Shown here: one piece after another, positions 10,180 to 21,435 of the stretch | Numbering within the stretch: the first letter of the stretch is position 1 | Layout of the letters: the number at the start of each line of letters is the position of its first letter | Assembly: GCA_030158535.1 (NCBI GenBank) | Contig: JAOASV010000220.1 | Coordinates: 1-38,752 of the forward strand | DNA: 38,752 nucleotides | Origin: Sediminibacterium sp. | Lineage (GTDB): Bacteria; Bacteroidota; Bacteroidia; Chitinophagales; Chitinophagaceae | Direction: 5' to 3' | Notes under the pieces: generated by a model | The model's database searches: none | Told to the model about the DNA's origin: nothing | Seen by the model: the letters and a program-made list of their open reading frames with translations, nothing else | Made by a program: the position numbers and the translations under genes

Positions 10180-10894
10180 GCTTGTAGTTTTTTAACTGTG
10201 CATTGATATAGTACACTAAATCTTCTTTGGTTAGATTGGCACGTAACCATGTGGTAGAAGGTCTGTAGGTTTGCATAAATGTTTGCAGCTCATCATCTTT
10301 AAATCCGGTAAGTGAAGCCACTAGTTCTGGTGTAAACCGGTAATTGATATAGGCTTCATTTTCGTTGTCCTCATAAAATGCAAAAGCCCTTCTTTTCTTT
10401 TTTTCATTTTTAGAAAAACGGTCAATGTTAAGTGCGATGCCCGCGCCCGAATTGGCTTTGGCAACCGCAGGTATCATGTAATTTGCAATGCCTTGTAAAA
10501 ATTCTTTACGGCGCTCGATACTGTCTAACTGATATCTGTTAAGTCCTTTACTACTTACGGTTACGTTTCCTAAAAAAGCGCCCAGTGGTTTTAAAAATGC
10601 AGCAATCTGATCTGTATTTTTTTCTGATGTTACTGTAAGGGTGTCAAAATAATATCCAACTGCTGCAAAAGATAAAATGTCTTTGGGTTTTACTGCAATT
10701 AAAAATTTACCAGCACTGCTAGTCATAACGGTTTCACGGGTTGTTAAATTGGTAACACTCGCAAGCACGATGGGCATTTGCGTAGCACTGTCTTTTAAAA
10801 AGCCCGTTCTTTTCTCAATTTTTTGAGCAAAAGAATAGCTGCTTGTTGTTAAGCAAGCAGCTATCATAAATATAAGGAGGTAAATATTTTTCAT
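10157..10894 (-). CDS. Secreted protein with carboxypeptidase-like regulatory (CarboxypepD_reg-like) domain, function unknown
   Basis: Signal peptide (MKNIYLLIFMIAACLTTSSYSFAQ) then GFLKDSATQMPIVLASVTNLTTRETVMTSSAGKFLIAVKPKDILSFAAVGY, a common Bacteroidetes outer-surface fold. Confidence 0.75.
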   Translation of the reverse strand: MKNIYLLIFMIAACLTTSSYSFAQKIEKRTGFLKDSATQMPIVLASVTNLTTRETVMTSSAGKFLIAVKPKDILSFAAVGYYFDTLTVTSEKNTDQIAAFLKPLGAFLGNVTVSSKGLNRYQLDSIERRKEFLQGIANYMIPAVAKANSGAGIALNIDRFSKNEKKKRRAFAFYEDNENEAYINYRFTPELVASLTGFKDDELQTFMQTYRPSTTWLRANLTKEDLVYYINAQLKNYKPTRNEVR

Positions 10895-10921
10895 ACCCTA
10901 AAGGTACGCTAGACAGGGTAA

Positions 10922-13900
10922 CTAGTCTATGATAATTACCTTTTGAGTGTATGTTTTTTTGTTATGCTCAATTTTTAACAAATAATACGCTGAGCTTGGT
11001 TTTCCAATATTGATTTCTTTACTGTAAATACCATTAAAATTAGGGGTCGATTCGGTGAATACTTTTTGACCACTTGCGGTTAAAATATCAATATTTAATG
11101 GCGCCCTATTTTTAACCTCAAAACGTAATTGGAACTTGCCATTGTTAGGGTTAGGCGATACGGTTAAATTAATTTCTTTGGCTACCACTTCTGGCGGTAA
11201 GGCTGTTACTACGTGGTTGATGATATTGGAAGTTTGTGAACATCCAGTGGCATCCGTAACCACAACCTTGTAAGCACCTGATTGTCTTAATTTGGTTTTT
11301 TGTCCTGTTTCACCTGGTATAGAAGCGTCATTAAAATACCACTGATTTCCAGATGTTGCACTACTTGATAATGAGTCTGCAACTTTGGTAATCGTTGGTG
11401 CTACAACGTTTGTAGCTACAATGGTTGCTTTATCACTTAGACAGCCAGCTTGTGTTCTAATTTTCATGTTGTAGAAGAAATAATAGAACGGATTAGGATC
11501 GTTGGTAGAACCCCAGTTTACACTGTTACCGGTGATATTAAATACACCTGGCATACCCATTGGATAGGTTGTTCCAATAATATTATTATTTCTGAAAATG
11601 GTTGCACCATTGGAGCAGGTTACCATAAGCACATGATCTCCAGGGGTGTTTACTGGTAAGTTTAACTGGTAAATAGCACCCGTATCACCTGCAGGGTTTC
11701 CTGTTACAGCACCACCTGTAGGGTTAGGATTTGTTGCCGACACATTAAATGTAACACTGCTTAATGGGAAGTAGGTATAGCTTCCATTTGCATTTAGGGT
11801 TCCTAAGTCTGCAAGCATTACTTGAACGGTACCAGGATTTCCAATGTAAAGTCTTACACTTTCAATAATTACTGGCACAGAGTTATTGATGCGCACAAAG
11901 TTTCCGCTAAAACTATTGTAGCCACCATCAGGGTGTACCATTTTGTTGGGAAAACCAACTGTTGTTTTCATTTCTCTTCCTACATAATATGTTTTATTGG
12001 TAGGAATGGTGTTTGTATTATAAGTAGGTCCAGCTGCAACAGGTGTATTGCTTGTTTCACTGGTATACCAATAGTAGTTAGCATTTGCTTCTGGATTATT
12101 CACTTTTAGAATAGCATTTGTACCACAAATGGTACCTACTGCATCTGGTGTACTTGATTTGCTACTAATGGTTACATCATTAACAATAGAGTTGTTGGTA
12201 GGATTTTGATCTGCGGTAAAATTAACAGACACCGCAACATTATACGAAGTGTTTGGTTTTGTTAAAAATGGCTTTTGAAGTGTAAGGCTCACATTTGTTT
12301 GCCCCGGAATGGTTCCAGGATAAGGCGCATTAATGGTTGCTACTACTGTATTGCCTTCTTTGATAACAGCGTTTACAGTTACGTTATCGGCAGGTGCTGT
12401 GCCATTGTTTCTTAGTTGTACAGATAAATATTGAGTACTGTCAGCACACTCCAAAGATCCTGGATTTGTAATGCTCGTAACAGATACATCGTTAGATGGA
12501 TTGATCACTAATAAACGGTAATCCTGCGTTTCACCTTTTGCGTATGTACCACATGCGTTAACGTCTGCAGCATTTGACGTTTCTTGCAACACAATACGCA
12601 TTCTTAAATAATTACCAATACTCACTGTATTAGGAATGGCAATATTTCCTGTAAAGGCTCCTGCATTTGCAAGGTTGCCGCTTGTTGCTACAAGTTCGTT
12701 ATCGTCGGTAAATGTTCCGTTGTTGTTGTAGTCGATAAATATTTTTGCAATTTTATTATTGTTGCTTGCATCTGAACTACCCGCGCGAACATAAAATGGA
12801 ACGCTTTGTAATGGTTCTACTTGCGCTACCGTTTTGGTATTGTCTGTGTAAGTAGTTCCGCCAGTAGGATTTGAATAACGAATGGTTTTAAAACTTACGC
12901 TATCAATTTTACCACCAACATTAGAAGATGCTGTTGATGCGCAGTAAGCGGTTCCGCCCACGCCACTTACAAGAAGTGAATATGCTTGGGTGCCTCTTTG
13001 TAATGTGTTTTTATAGGTAACCGTTACAGTATACGATTGACCAGGAATGGTGCTATCTACATCTACTACTTCAACGTTATCAAGTACGTTATCACCTGGA
13101 GAAGGATCGCTGCTAGGGCTTGAAGGTATCATTACCCATGGCTTAAATACTTTGGCACCACCATTTGTTGTAACCCTAACATCTAAGTCATTCACAAGTT
13201 TTGGTGTAGGGTCATTTAATACGTTTACGGTTTCTACATTTCCTTTAGGATCTGTCCATGAAATAGTAGCCCTTAATTGACCTTTACCTGAAGCAATTAC
13301 ATTTGTTGAAAAAGAAGTAGTTGTTGCATTGAAAACATTTTCAAACATTAAGTGCTCACTACTTGCATTATTATTATTGGCCACAGATGCTGAAATTACA
13401 GAAGCTGCTTTTTCTACGTTTAAAAGACCAAAGCCAAATTTATAATCGGGACCTGGCGCGCTACCTGCTTCACTGGCTGTATGAATGGCTAGCCCTTTAA
13501 TGGTAGCAGCTCTTAAGAATTCACCATTTTTTAAACGTGCATATAATTCTTGTAATAATAAAAGAGAACCTGATGCATTGGGTGAGGCCATGGATGTTCC
13601 ACTCAAACTTGAATAACTCGTATTAGATGAAGAAACACTTGATAAAACCCCTACACCATTGGCTACTACGTCTGGTTTGATACGACCATCATCGGTAGGT
13701 CCCCAGCAACTAAAACTACTCATCACTACATCTTCGGGTCTACTGTAAATAGAAGAAATGCCGTTAACAGCACCGATAGTTAAAATATTTTTTGCATTAC
13801 CATCCCAAGAAACAATTCCATAGCCATCATTGCTACTGATGCCATCTGGTCTATTACCAGCAGCAGCCATGGTATTACTTGCATTGTATCTGAAAAATGG

Positions 13901-14740
13901 TTGACCAACAGCTGGACCATTTTGATTTCTGCTATTGCCCGCCGATTTTACATAGAGGTAATAAGGCGCATTGTAAGCAATAGAATCTATGAGTTGTGCG
14001 TCATTACTGTAGTATCCAAATTTGTAATCTTCATTGTCTGTAGAACGGCCATAAAATTCCCATCTACTTTGAGAAGAGTTATAATTCCATCCTGTAATGG
14101 TTCCGTACGAATGGTTTGAAATTAAAAGATTAGGCGCCTCTGTTGCAATCTCTGCTTTATCGCCAGTAAAATCATAGGCGATAATGCCTTGTAAACCATA
14201 CGCCATCCCTTTTGCACTCGGGTTAACACCAGTCGCAATCATGGTACCTGTTACGTGTGTGCCATGGTCAGATAAGACCGATGAATTATCTTTTTGCGTA
14301 ACTCTATTTACAAGTTCTACGTGTGTTGTTAAAATTTTACCACCATCCCAAACGCCTAATTTATTTTTTACTGCATTAGATGATCCAGATAAATTAAGCC
14401 CCGATGATCCACCTGGCCATAATTGATTGGCCCTTGTTGTATTGGCAGCAATGGCGTTATTGTGCGCGATATAGTACTTAGGTAAATTAAATGCATCTAC
14501 ACCTACTAGCTTTCCTACATTTCCTTCTTTGTCGGTGAATGTTAATGCCCAACCTTTTTGTTTGGCAAGCGATAATGCTTTGATATAATTTTCTTGATCT
14601 GCAATTTTTAGTGCTTTAGCAGTTCGCTCAAGAATAGCAGGTTCGGTTGTTGTTTGTGCAACTGTTATACTTGTAAAAAATGCACAAAAAAATAATGTTC
14701 CAAAAAAACGAGCGGTTCTATTCAACATAAGTGTTTTCAT
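10922..14740 (-). CDS. S8 (subtilisin-like) serine peptidase with GEVED and CARDB-like domains and a T9SS type A C-terminal sorting domain
   Basis: Catalytic motifs LGVWDGG (Asp), DHGTHVTG (His) and GTSMASPNASG (Ser). GEVED-like FIDYNNNGTFTDDNELV...ETQDYRLLV; CARDB-like DVSVTSITNPGSLECADSTQYLSVQLRNNGTAPADNVTV; C-terminal NLTVSPNPNNGKFQLRFE...YLLKIEHNKKTYTQKVIIID. Confidence 0.92.
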   Translation of the reverse strand: MKTLMLNRTARFFGTLFFCAFFTSITVAQTTTEPAILERTAKALKIADQENYIKALSLAKQKGWALTFTDKEGNVGKLVGVDAFNLPKYYIAHNNAIAANTTRANQLWPGGSSGLNLSGSSNAVKNKLGVWDGGKILTTHVELVNRVTQKDNSSVLSDHGTHVTGTMIATGVNPSAKGMAYGLQGIIAYDFTGDKAEIATEAPNLLISNHSYGTITGWNYNSSQSRWEFYGRSTDNEDYKFGYYSNDAQLIDSIAYNAPYYLYVKSAGNSRNQNGPAVGQPFFRYNASNTMAAAGNRPDGISSNDGYGIVSWDGNAKNILTIGAVNGISSIYSRPEDVVMSSFSCWGPTDDGRIKPDVVANGVGVLSSVSSSNTSYSSLSGTSMASPNASGSLLLLQELYARLKNGEFLRAATIKGLAIHTASEAGSAPGPDYKFGFGLLNVEKAASVISASVANNNNASSEHLMFENVFNATTTSFSTNVIASGKGQLRATISWTDPKGNVETVNVLNDPTPKLVNDLDVRVTTNGGAKVFKPWVMIPSSPSSDPSPGDNVLDNVEVVDVDSTIPGQSYTVTVTYKNTLQRGTQAYSLLVSGVGGTAYCASTASSNVGGKIDSVSFKTIRYSNPTGGTTYTDNTKTVAQVEPLQSVPFYVRAGSSDASNNNKIAKIFIDYNNNGTFTDDNELVATSGNLANAGAFTGNIAIPNTVSIGNYLRMRIVLQETSNAADVNACGTYAKGETQDYRLLVINPSNDVSVTSITNPGSLECADSTQYLSVQLRNNGTAPADNVTVNAVIKEGNTVVATINAPYPGTIPGQTNVSLTLQKPFLTKPNTSYNVAVSVNFTADQNPTNNSIVNDVTISSKSSTPDAVGTICGTNAILKVNNPEANANYYWYTSETSNTPVAAGPTYNTNTIPTNKTYYVGREMKTTVGFPNKMVHPDGGYNSFSGNFVRINNSVPVIIESVRLYIGNPGTVQVMLADLGTLNANGSYTYFPLSSVTFNVSATNPNPTGGAVTGNPAGDTGAIYQLNLPVNTPGDHVLMVTCSNGATIFRNNNIIGTTYPMGMPGVFNITGNSVNWGSTNDPNPFYYFFYNMKIRTQAGCLSDKATIVATNVVAPTITKVADSLSSSATSGNQWYFNDASIPGETGQKTKLRQSGAYKVVVTDATGCSQTSNIINHVVTALPPEVVAKEINLTVSPNPNNGKFQLRFEVKNRAPLNIDILTASGQKVFTESTPNFNGIYSKEINIGKPSSAYYLLKIEHNKKTYTQKVIIID

Positions 14741-14801
14741 ATATCTTCACATTAATGCCACAAGGGCTTTTATACTGAATTAAAAATACTCAATTACCTT
14801 T

Positions 14802-14809
14802 TAACTTTG
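14802..14809 (+). promoter_or_regulatory. Candidate Bacteroidetes -7 box (TAnnTTTG) for the lipoprotein gene
   Basis: TAACTTTG, exactly 4 nt before the ATG at 14814. Confidence 0.5.
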
Positions 14810-14813
14810 CCAT

Positions 14814-15302
14814 ATGAAACGAGTTCTTTTTTACGTATTTACCCTCATTTTTTGGGGGATTGCTTGCAAGACCCCAAAAGCGTCTAACACCCCAGCAGCA
14901 GGAGCTAGCCAGTCTAGTACCATTACCCAAGGTATAGTGGGAGAAGTCACTGAAACTACCGGTAATCAGATGCCCATGGTAGGTGCACCAGCGCCCACAC
15001 CTAGAGCATTTAAAACCACTGTTTATATTTATGATTCTACTCATATAAGTAAGGTTAAACAAATAGGGACGAGTCCACTTTTTTTAACCGTGAATACGCG
15101 TTTGGTACAAAAATTGGACACCAACGAGGCCGGGCAGTTTAGCGTAGCTCTTGAGGCGGGCACATACTCGGTTTTTGTACTAAAAGGCGGCGCCTTTTTT
15201 GCCAACCAATTTGATGAGAAAAACAATATTGGGTTGTGCAGGGTGGAGGTTGGCAAGCAAACGCGTCTTCAAATAAGCGTGAATGCAGATGCGAGTTACT
15301 AA
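14814..15302 (+). CDS. Putative lipoprotein of unknown function (162 aa)
   Basis: MKRVLFYVFTLIFWGIACKTPK has a lipobox-like GIAC. The remainder resembles a small beta-sandwich surface protein. Confidence 0.7.
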   Translation: MKRVLFYVFTLIFWGIACKTPKASNTPAAGASQSSTITQGIVGEVTETTGNQMPMVGAPAPTPRAFKTTVYIYDSTHISKVKQIGTSPLFLTVNTRLVQKLDTNEAGQFSVALEAGTYSVFVLKGGAFFANQFDEKNNIGLCRVEVGKQTRLQISVNADASY

Positions 15303-15306
15303 TTGA

Positions 15307-15357
15307 GCGCTGATCCCCTGTTTGCGCTGATCCCCTTTTTGCGCTGATCCCCTTTTT
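15307..15357 (+). repeat. 17-bp tandem repeat, three copies
   Basis: GCGCTGATCCCCTGTTT / GCGCTGATCCCCTTTTT / GCGCTGATCCCCTTTTT read directly at 15307, 15324 and 15341. Confidence 0.95.
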
Positions 15358-15405
15358 GTGCGCCGTTTAATTTTGCGCTGCTCATGACTTTGGGTGGCGT
15401 TTTGT

Positions 15406-15413
15406 TATCTTTG
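15406..15413 (+). promoter_or_regulatory. Candidate -7 box for mfd
   Basis: TATCTTTG (TAnnTTTG), with a TTTG about 15-20 nt upstream; mfd ATG at 15430. Confidence 0.45.
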
Positions 15414-15429
15414 CGCCGGAGACGACTTT

Positions 15430-18400
15430 ATGAATTTGGATGTGTTGCTAGCGCAGTTTAATAATACCCCCCACCTAAATCAATTGGTGAGCAGCCTTCT
15501 ATTGCCCGAACCCCAAAAAATCTTTTTAAAAAACTTACAAGGTAGCAGTCCCGAATTTTTTGTAGCCGGTGTATTTGCGCACACGAACACCGATTCGCTC
15601 AACCATATTGTGATATTACAAGACGCCGAAGAGGCGGCTTATTTTCACAACACACTCGAAAATGTTTCGAAGGCACTGGACGTGTTTTACTTTCCTTCGT
15701 CTTTCAAAAACAGAAAAAACTTTAAGCTTTTAAATAGTTCTCATGTGATGCTCCGGACCGAGGCGCTAACGAAGTTAGCGGCGGGGGGCAACAAAAAAAT
15801 GTTGGTCACGTATCCCGAAGCTATTTTTGAAAAAGTAGTACTCTCTGAAACGCTGAAGTCCAATATTATTTCTATTAAAACCAATGATACTATTAATGTA
15901 GAGAGTTTGCTAGAACTCTTTGTCATGTATGGTTTCAAGCGTTCCGACTTTGTATATGAGCCCGGACAGTTTGCCATTAGAGGTGGTATTTTAGATATCT
16001 ATTCTTTTGGTAACGAAAAGCCTTATCGTGTTGAGCTTTTTGGAAACGAAGTAGACTCTATTCGAATTTTTGATCCAGAAACACAGCTCTCCGAAAGAAA
16101 ATTATTACAGGTTAATATCATACCTAATGTAGAAACGCAGTTTACCACTGGTGAAAAAGTTTCGCTCTTCGAATTCTTAAAAGAGAACACGGTGGTATGG
16201 ACCAAAGACCTATCTTTTATTTGTGAAAAAGTAACACAGCAATACGAAGACCTTGAGGGTTTTGTGTCACTACTCGATAGCGGTTACCGCATGCAAAATA
16301 GTGACGACGAAGACGATACCCGCGTCATGAACGACGTTACCCTGCAAGATTTTATTACTTCCGAAGACATTATGGCGTCCCTTGCGGGCCGCCACCACAT
16401 TGAGTTTGGCATGCATGCAGGTAGCGCCACACTCGAAATAGAATGCAATACCAAACCACAACCTTCTTTTAATAGACAGTTTGATTTACTCATCAAAGAT
16501 TTAAAAGCACACGAAGGTGCTGGGTATTCGTTGTATATTTTTGCAGAACAGGTAAAGCAATTAGAGCGTTTGCATAGCATTTTTGTAGACCTAAAAACAG
16601 AAATTAATTTTGTTCCAGTTCCTACTAGTATTCATGAAGGATTTATAGACAACGACTTAAAAATTGTTTGCTACACCGATCATCAAATTTTTCAGCGCTA
16701 CCATAAATACAAGGTTAAGCAGGCCTATAATAAAAATAAAGCCATCACGCTCAAAACCTTACGGGACTTGCAACCTGGCGATTATGTAACACATATCGAT
16801 CATGGTGTTGGAACTTATTCGGGACTTCAAAAAATTGAAGTAAATGGTAAAACGCAAGAAGCGGTGCGTATCATTTATAAAGAGGGTGATATTTTATACG
16901 TGAACATCAATTCACTTCATAAAATATCAAAGTATACGGGCAAAGAAGGCACGATGCCTAAAATTAATAAGCTAGGTTCCGATGTGTGGGCCAAGCTCAA
17001 AGAAAAAACAAAAGCCAAGGTTAAAGAAGTTGCTTTTGATTTGATTAAATTATATGCAGAGCGTAAATCGCAAGTAGGTTTTGCGCATGCCCCTGATAAT
17101 TATCTACAAACAGAATTAGAAGCTTCGTTTATTTACGAAGACACGCCGGATCAGTACAAAGCCACCCAAGATGTAAAGCGGGATATGGAGTCTACATCGC
17201 CTATGGATAGGCTGGTGTGTGGTGATGTGGGTTTTGGTAAAACAGAAGTGGCCGTGCGTGCAGCATTTAAATCGGTGGTGGATGGCAAGCAGGCTGCGGT
17301 GTTGGTGCCTACTACTATATTAGCGTTTCAGCACTATAAAACGTTTAAAGAAAGGCTTTCTGATTTTCCGGTAACTGTCGATTTTATCAATCGATTTAAA
17401 TCGGCAAAAGAAAAAAAGGAAACCTTACAAAAATTAGCAGAAGGCAAAATTGATATCATTATTGGCACCCATGGTATTTTGGGTAAAGAGGTAAAGTTTA
17501 AAGACCTCGGCGTCATGATTATTGATGAAGAGCAAAAATTTGGAGTTGGTCACAAAGAAAAATTAAAGACTTTAAAAACCAGTGTAGACTGCTTAACGCT
17601 TACTGCCACGCCTATTCCACGTACCCTTCAATTTAGTTTAATGGGAGCGCGTGATTTAAGTATTATCAATACGCCGCCACCCAACAGACAACCCATTCAA
17701 ACAGAGGTCCACGTTTTTAATGACGACTTTATTAGAGACACCATTTATTACGAAACAGAGCGTGGGGGTCAGGTGTTTTTTATCCATAACAGGGTGCAGG
17801 GCTTATCTGAAATGTGTGCGCTTATTCAGGGTCTCTGTCCCGATTTAAGCATTGGCTTTGCGCATGGGCAACTAGAAGGGCACGAATTAGAGGAACGCAT
17901 TTTGGATTTTATAGATAAAAAATACGACGTACTGGTTTGTACCAATATTGTAGAGAGTGGGGTAGACATCCCTAACGTTAATACCATTATTGTAAACAAT
18001 GCGCATCATTTTGGTTTATCGGATTTGCACCAGCTACGTGGGCGTGTAGGGCGTAGTAATAAAAAAGCGTTTTGTTATTTATTAGCGCCGCCTATGAGTT
18101 CGCTTCCTTCCGATTCGCGTAAGCGTTTACAAACACTTGAGCAGTTTACCGATTTAGGTAGTGGGTTTCAGATTGCGATGCGTGATTTAGACATACGTGG
18201 TGCAGGTAATTTATTAGGTGGCGATCAGAGTGGGTTTATGGCCGAAATAGGTTTTGAAATGTACCAGAAAATTTTAGAGGAAGCCGTGCGCGAATTAAAA
18301 CGCAGCTCCTTCAAAGATTTATTTAAAGAAGAAATTAGTAAGCAGGACGATTTTGTTAAAGACTGTACCATCGATACCGATTTGGAAATTTTAATTCCAG

Positions 18401-18846
18401 ATTCTTATGTCGAAAGTATTGCAGAACGCCTTAGTTTATATACCCGCCTCGATAATTGTGAAAATGACAATGACCTCAACGAATTTAACACCGAATTGAT
18501 AGACCGTTTTGGTGCATTACCACCGCAGGTAACGGATTTATTTACAACCGTGCAGTGCCGCTGGCTCGCTGTAGACCTGGGTTTCGAGAAAATGACCTTA
18601 AAAGAAAATACGCTGCGTTGTTATTTTATTAATAGACCCGACTCTCCATATTTTGAATCGGAATTATTTAAAAAAGTGCTCGACTATTTACAAACAGGTA
18701 CCAACAAAGCGCGCCTTAAACAAGTAGGTAAATTATTTATGCTCGTAGTAGATCATGTAAATGATATGGATGCGATGCTACGCTTTTTAACGCTCATGCA
18801 CAAGGGTGTAATTCCGCAAGCACCTGCTACTACTGCGACCGCATAA
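15430..18846 (+). CDS. mfd: Transcription-repair coupling factor Mfd
   Basis: The listed ORF extends upstream to 15394; MNLDVLLAQF at 15430 is the likelier start. GDVGFGKTEVAVRAAFK (Walker A), DEEQKFGV, TATPIPRTLQFSLMGARDLSIINTPP and QLRGRVGRSNKKAFCYLL. Confidence 0.97.
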   Translation: MNLDVLLAQFNNTPHLNQLVSSLLLPEPQKIFLKNLQGSSPEFFVAGVFAHTNTDSLNHIVILQDAEEAAYFHNTLENVSKALDVFYFPSSFKNRKNFKLLNSSHVMLRTEALTKLAAGGNKKMLVTYPEAIFEKVVLSETLKSNIISIKTNDTINVESLLELFVMYGFKRSDFVYEPGQFAIRGGILDIYSFGNEKPYRVELFGNEVDSIRIFDPETQLSERKLLQVNIIPNVETQFTTGEKVSLFEFLKENTVVWTKDLSFICEKVTQQYEDLEGFVSLLDSGYRMQNSDDEDDTRVMNDVTLQDFITSEDIMASLAGRHHIEFGMHAGSATLEIECNTKPQPSFNRQFDLLIKDLKAHEGAGYSLYIFAEQVKQLERLHSIFVDLKTEINFVPVPTSIHEGFIDNDLKIVCYTDHQIFQRYHKYKVKQAYNKNKAITLKTLRDLQPGDYVTHIDHGVGTYSGLQKIEVNGKTQEAVRIIYKEGDILYVNINSLHKISKYTGKEGTMPKINKLGSDVWAKLKEKTKAKVKEVAFDLIKLYAERKSQVGFAHAPDNYLQTELEASFIYEDTPDQYKATQDVKRDMESTSPMDRLVCGDVGFGKTEVAVRAAFKSVVDGKQAAVLVPTTILAFQHYKTFKERLSDFPVTVDFINRFKSAKEKKETLQKLAEGKIDIIIGTHGILGKEVKFKDLGVMIIDEEQKFGVGHKEKLKTLKTSVDCLTLTATPIPRTLQFSLMGARDLSIINTPPPNRQPIQTEVHVFNDDFIRDTIYYETERGGQVFFIHNRVQGLSEMCALIQGLCPDLSIGFAHGQLEGHELEERILDFIDKKYDVLVCTNIVESGVDIPNVNTIIVNNAHHFGLSDLHQLRGRVGRSNKKAFCYLLAPPMSSLPSDSRKRLQTLEQFTDLGSGFQIAMRDLDIRGAGNLLGGDQSGFMAEIGFEMYQKILEEAVRELKRSSFKDLFKEEISKQDDFVKDCTIDTDLEILIPDSYVESIAERLSLYTRLDNCENDNDLNEFNTELIDRFGALPPQVTDLFTTVQCRWLAVDLGFEKMTLKENTLRCYFINRPDSPYFESELFKKVLDYLQTGTNKARLKQVGKLFMLVVDHVNDMDAMLRFLTLMHKGVIPQAPATTATA

Positions 18847-18848
18847 AA

Positions 18849-18870
18849 AAACCCGCCCAAAGGCAGGTTT
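18849..18870 (+). terminator. Hairpin terminator after mfd, possibly bidirectional
   Basis: AAACCCGCC-CAAA-GGCAGGTTT stem-loop (one mismatch), flanked by an A-run and AT-rich sequence. Confidence 0.65.
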
Positions 18871-18901
18871 AATTATATTTTCTATAATAGAAAAATCTAA
18901 A

Positions 18902-19108
18902 CTAGAATCCTTTTGTTGCAACGCCATCAGCAATTGCTTGTAAAGCTTTAGCTTCTCCTAAGATAGCAGCCATTTTATTTCCTTTGCCATCATGACCAGC
19001 AGCCATGTATCCACCACGAGCAGTTTTAGTAACTACTGCGTCTTGCATTGGAACGTTTTTTTCTTTTGTCTTAAGGCAATATGCTTTAATCATTTTTGAA
19101 GTGTCCAT
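18902..19108 (-). CDS. Small DUF5679-like protein (68 aa) lacking most zinc-ribbon cysteines
   Basis: MDTSKMIKAYCLKTKEKNVPMQDAVVTKTARGGYMAAGHDGKGNKMAAILGEA... resembles the DUF5679 pattern AYCxKC...G.P...G.CP.CGTKM. Start chosen at the internal Met at 19108 rather than the ORF start. Confidence 0.6.
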   Translation of the reverse strand: MDTSKMIKAYCLKTKEKNVPMQDAVVTKTARGGYMAAGHDGKGNKMAAILGEAKALQAIADGVATKGF

Positions 19109-19244
19109 TTGTTCAAATTTTGTTAGGTTAGTTAATGAGCAACCGAATTGCTTCCACAAGCTAGCTAATTTCTACAATCTAGCCATAAGTTAACAGGCTG
19201 TATTGTGCAGATTTTGGGCTGGTTTATTCACAATTTGGCGGGTT

Positions 19245-21278
<2,034 letters not shown>

Positions 21279-21420
21279 TTAAAATAAGCTGTTTTTAGGC
21301 TCAATTTGGGTCCGTGTTTTCCACATAAATTTGACAGTTCCATGACCAATTTGAGGGTTATTTTGAGGCTAAAAAAACCCTTTGCCATCAAACAATTTAG
21401 AAGGGTCCATTGTAATACAT

Positions 21421-21428
21421 TAAATTTG
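21421..21428 (+). promoter_or_regulatory. Candidate -7 box for the AraC-family gene
   Basis: TAAATTTG, 7 nt before the ATG at 21436. Confidence 0.4.
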
Positions 21429-21435
21429 CAGTTGG

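Noticed and set aside
10922-14740. Large 1272-aa protein as a novel system
   Set aside because: Domains (S8 peptidase, GEVED, CARDB-like, T9SS tail) form a familiar secreted Bacteroidetes protease architecture.
21308-21325. TTTTCCACA near gyrB resembles a DnaA box (TTATCCACA), suggesting a possible oriC
   Set aside because: Single one-mismatch site, no cluster of boxes, no dnaA/dnaN genes nearby; chance match is likely.
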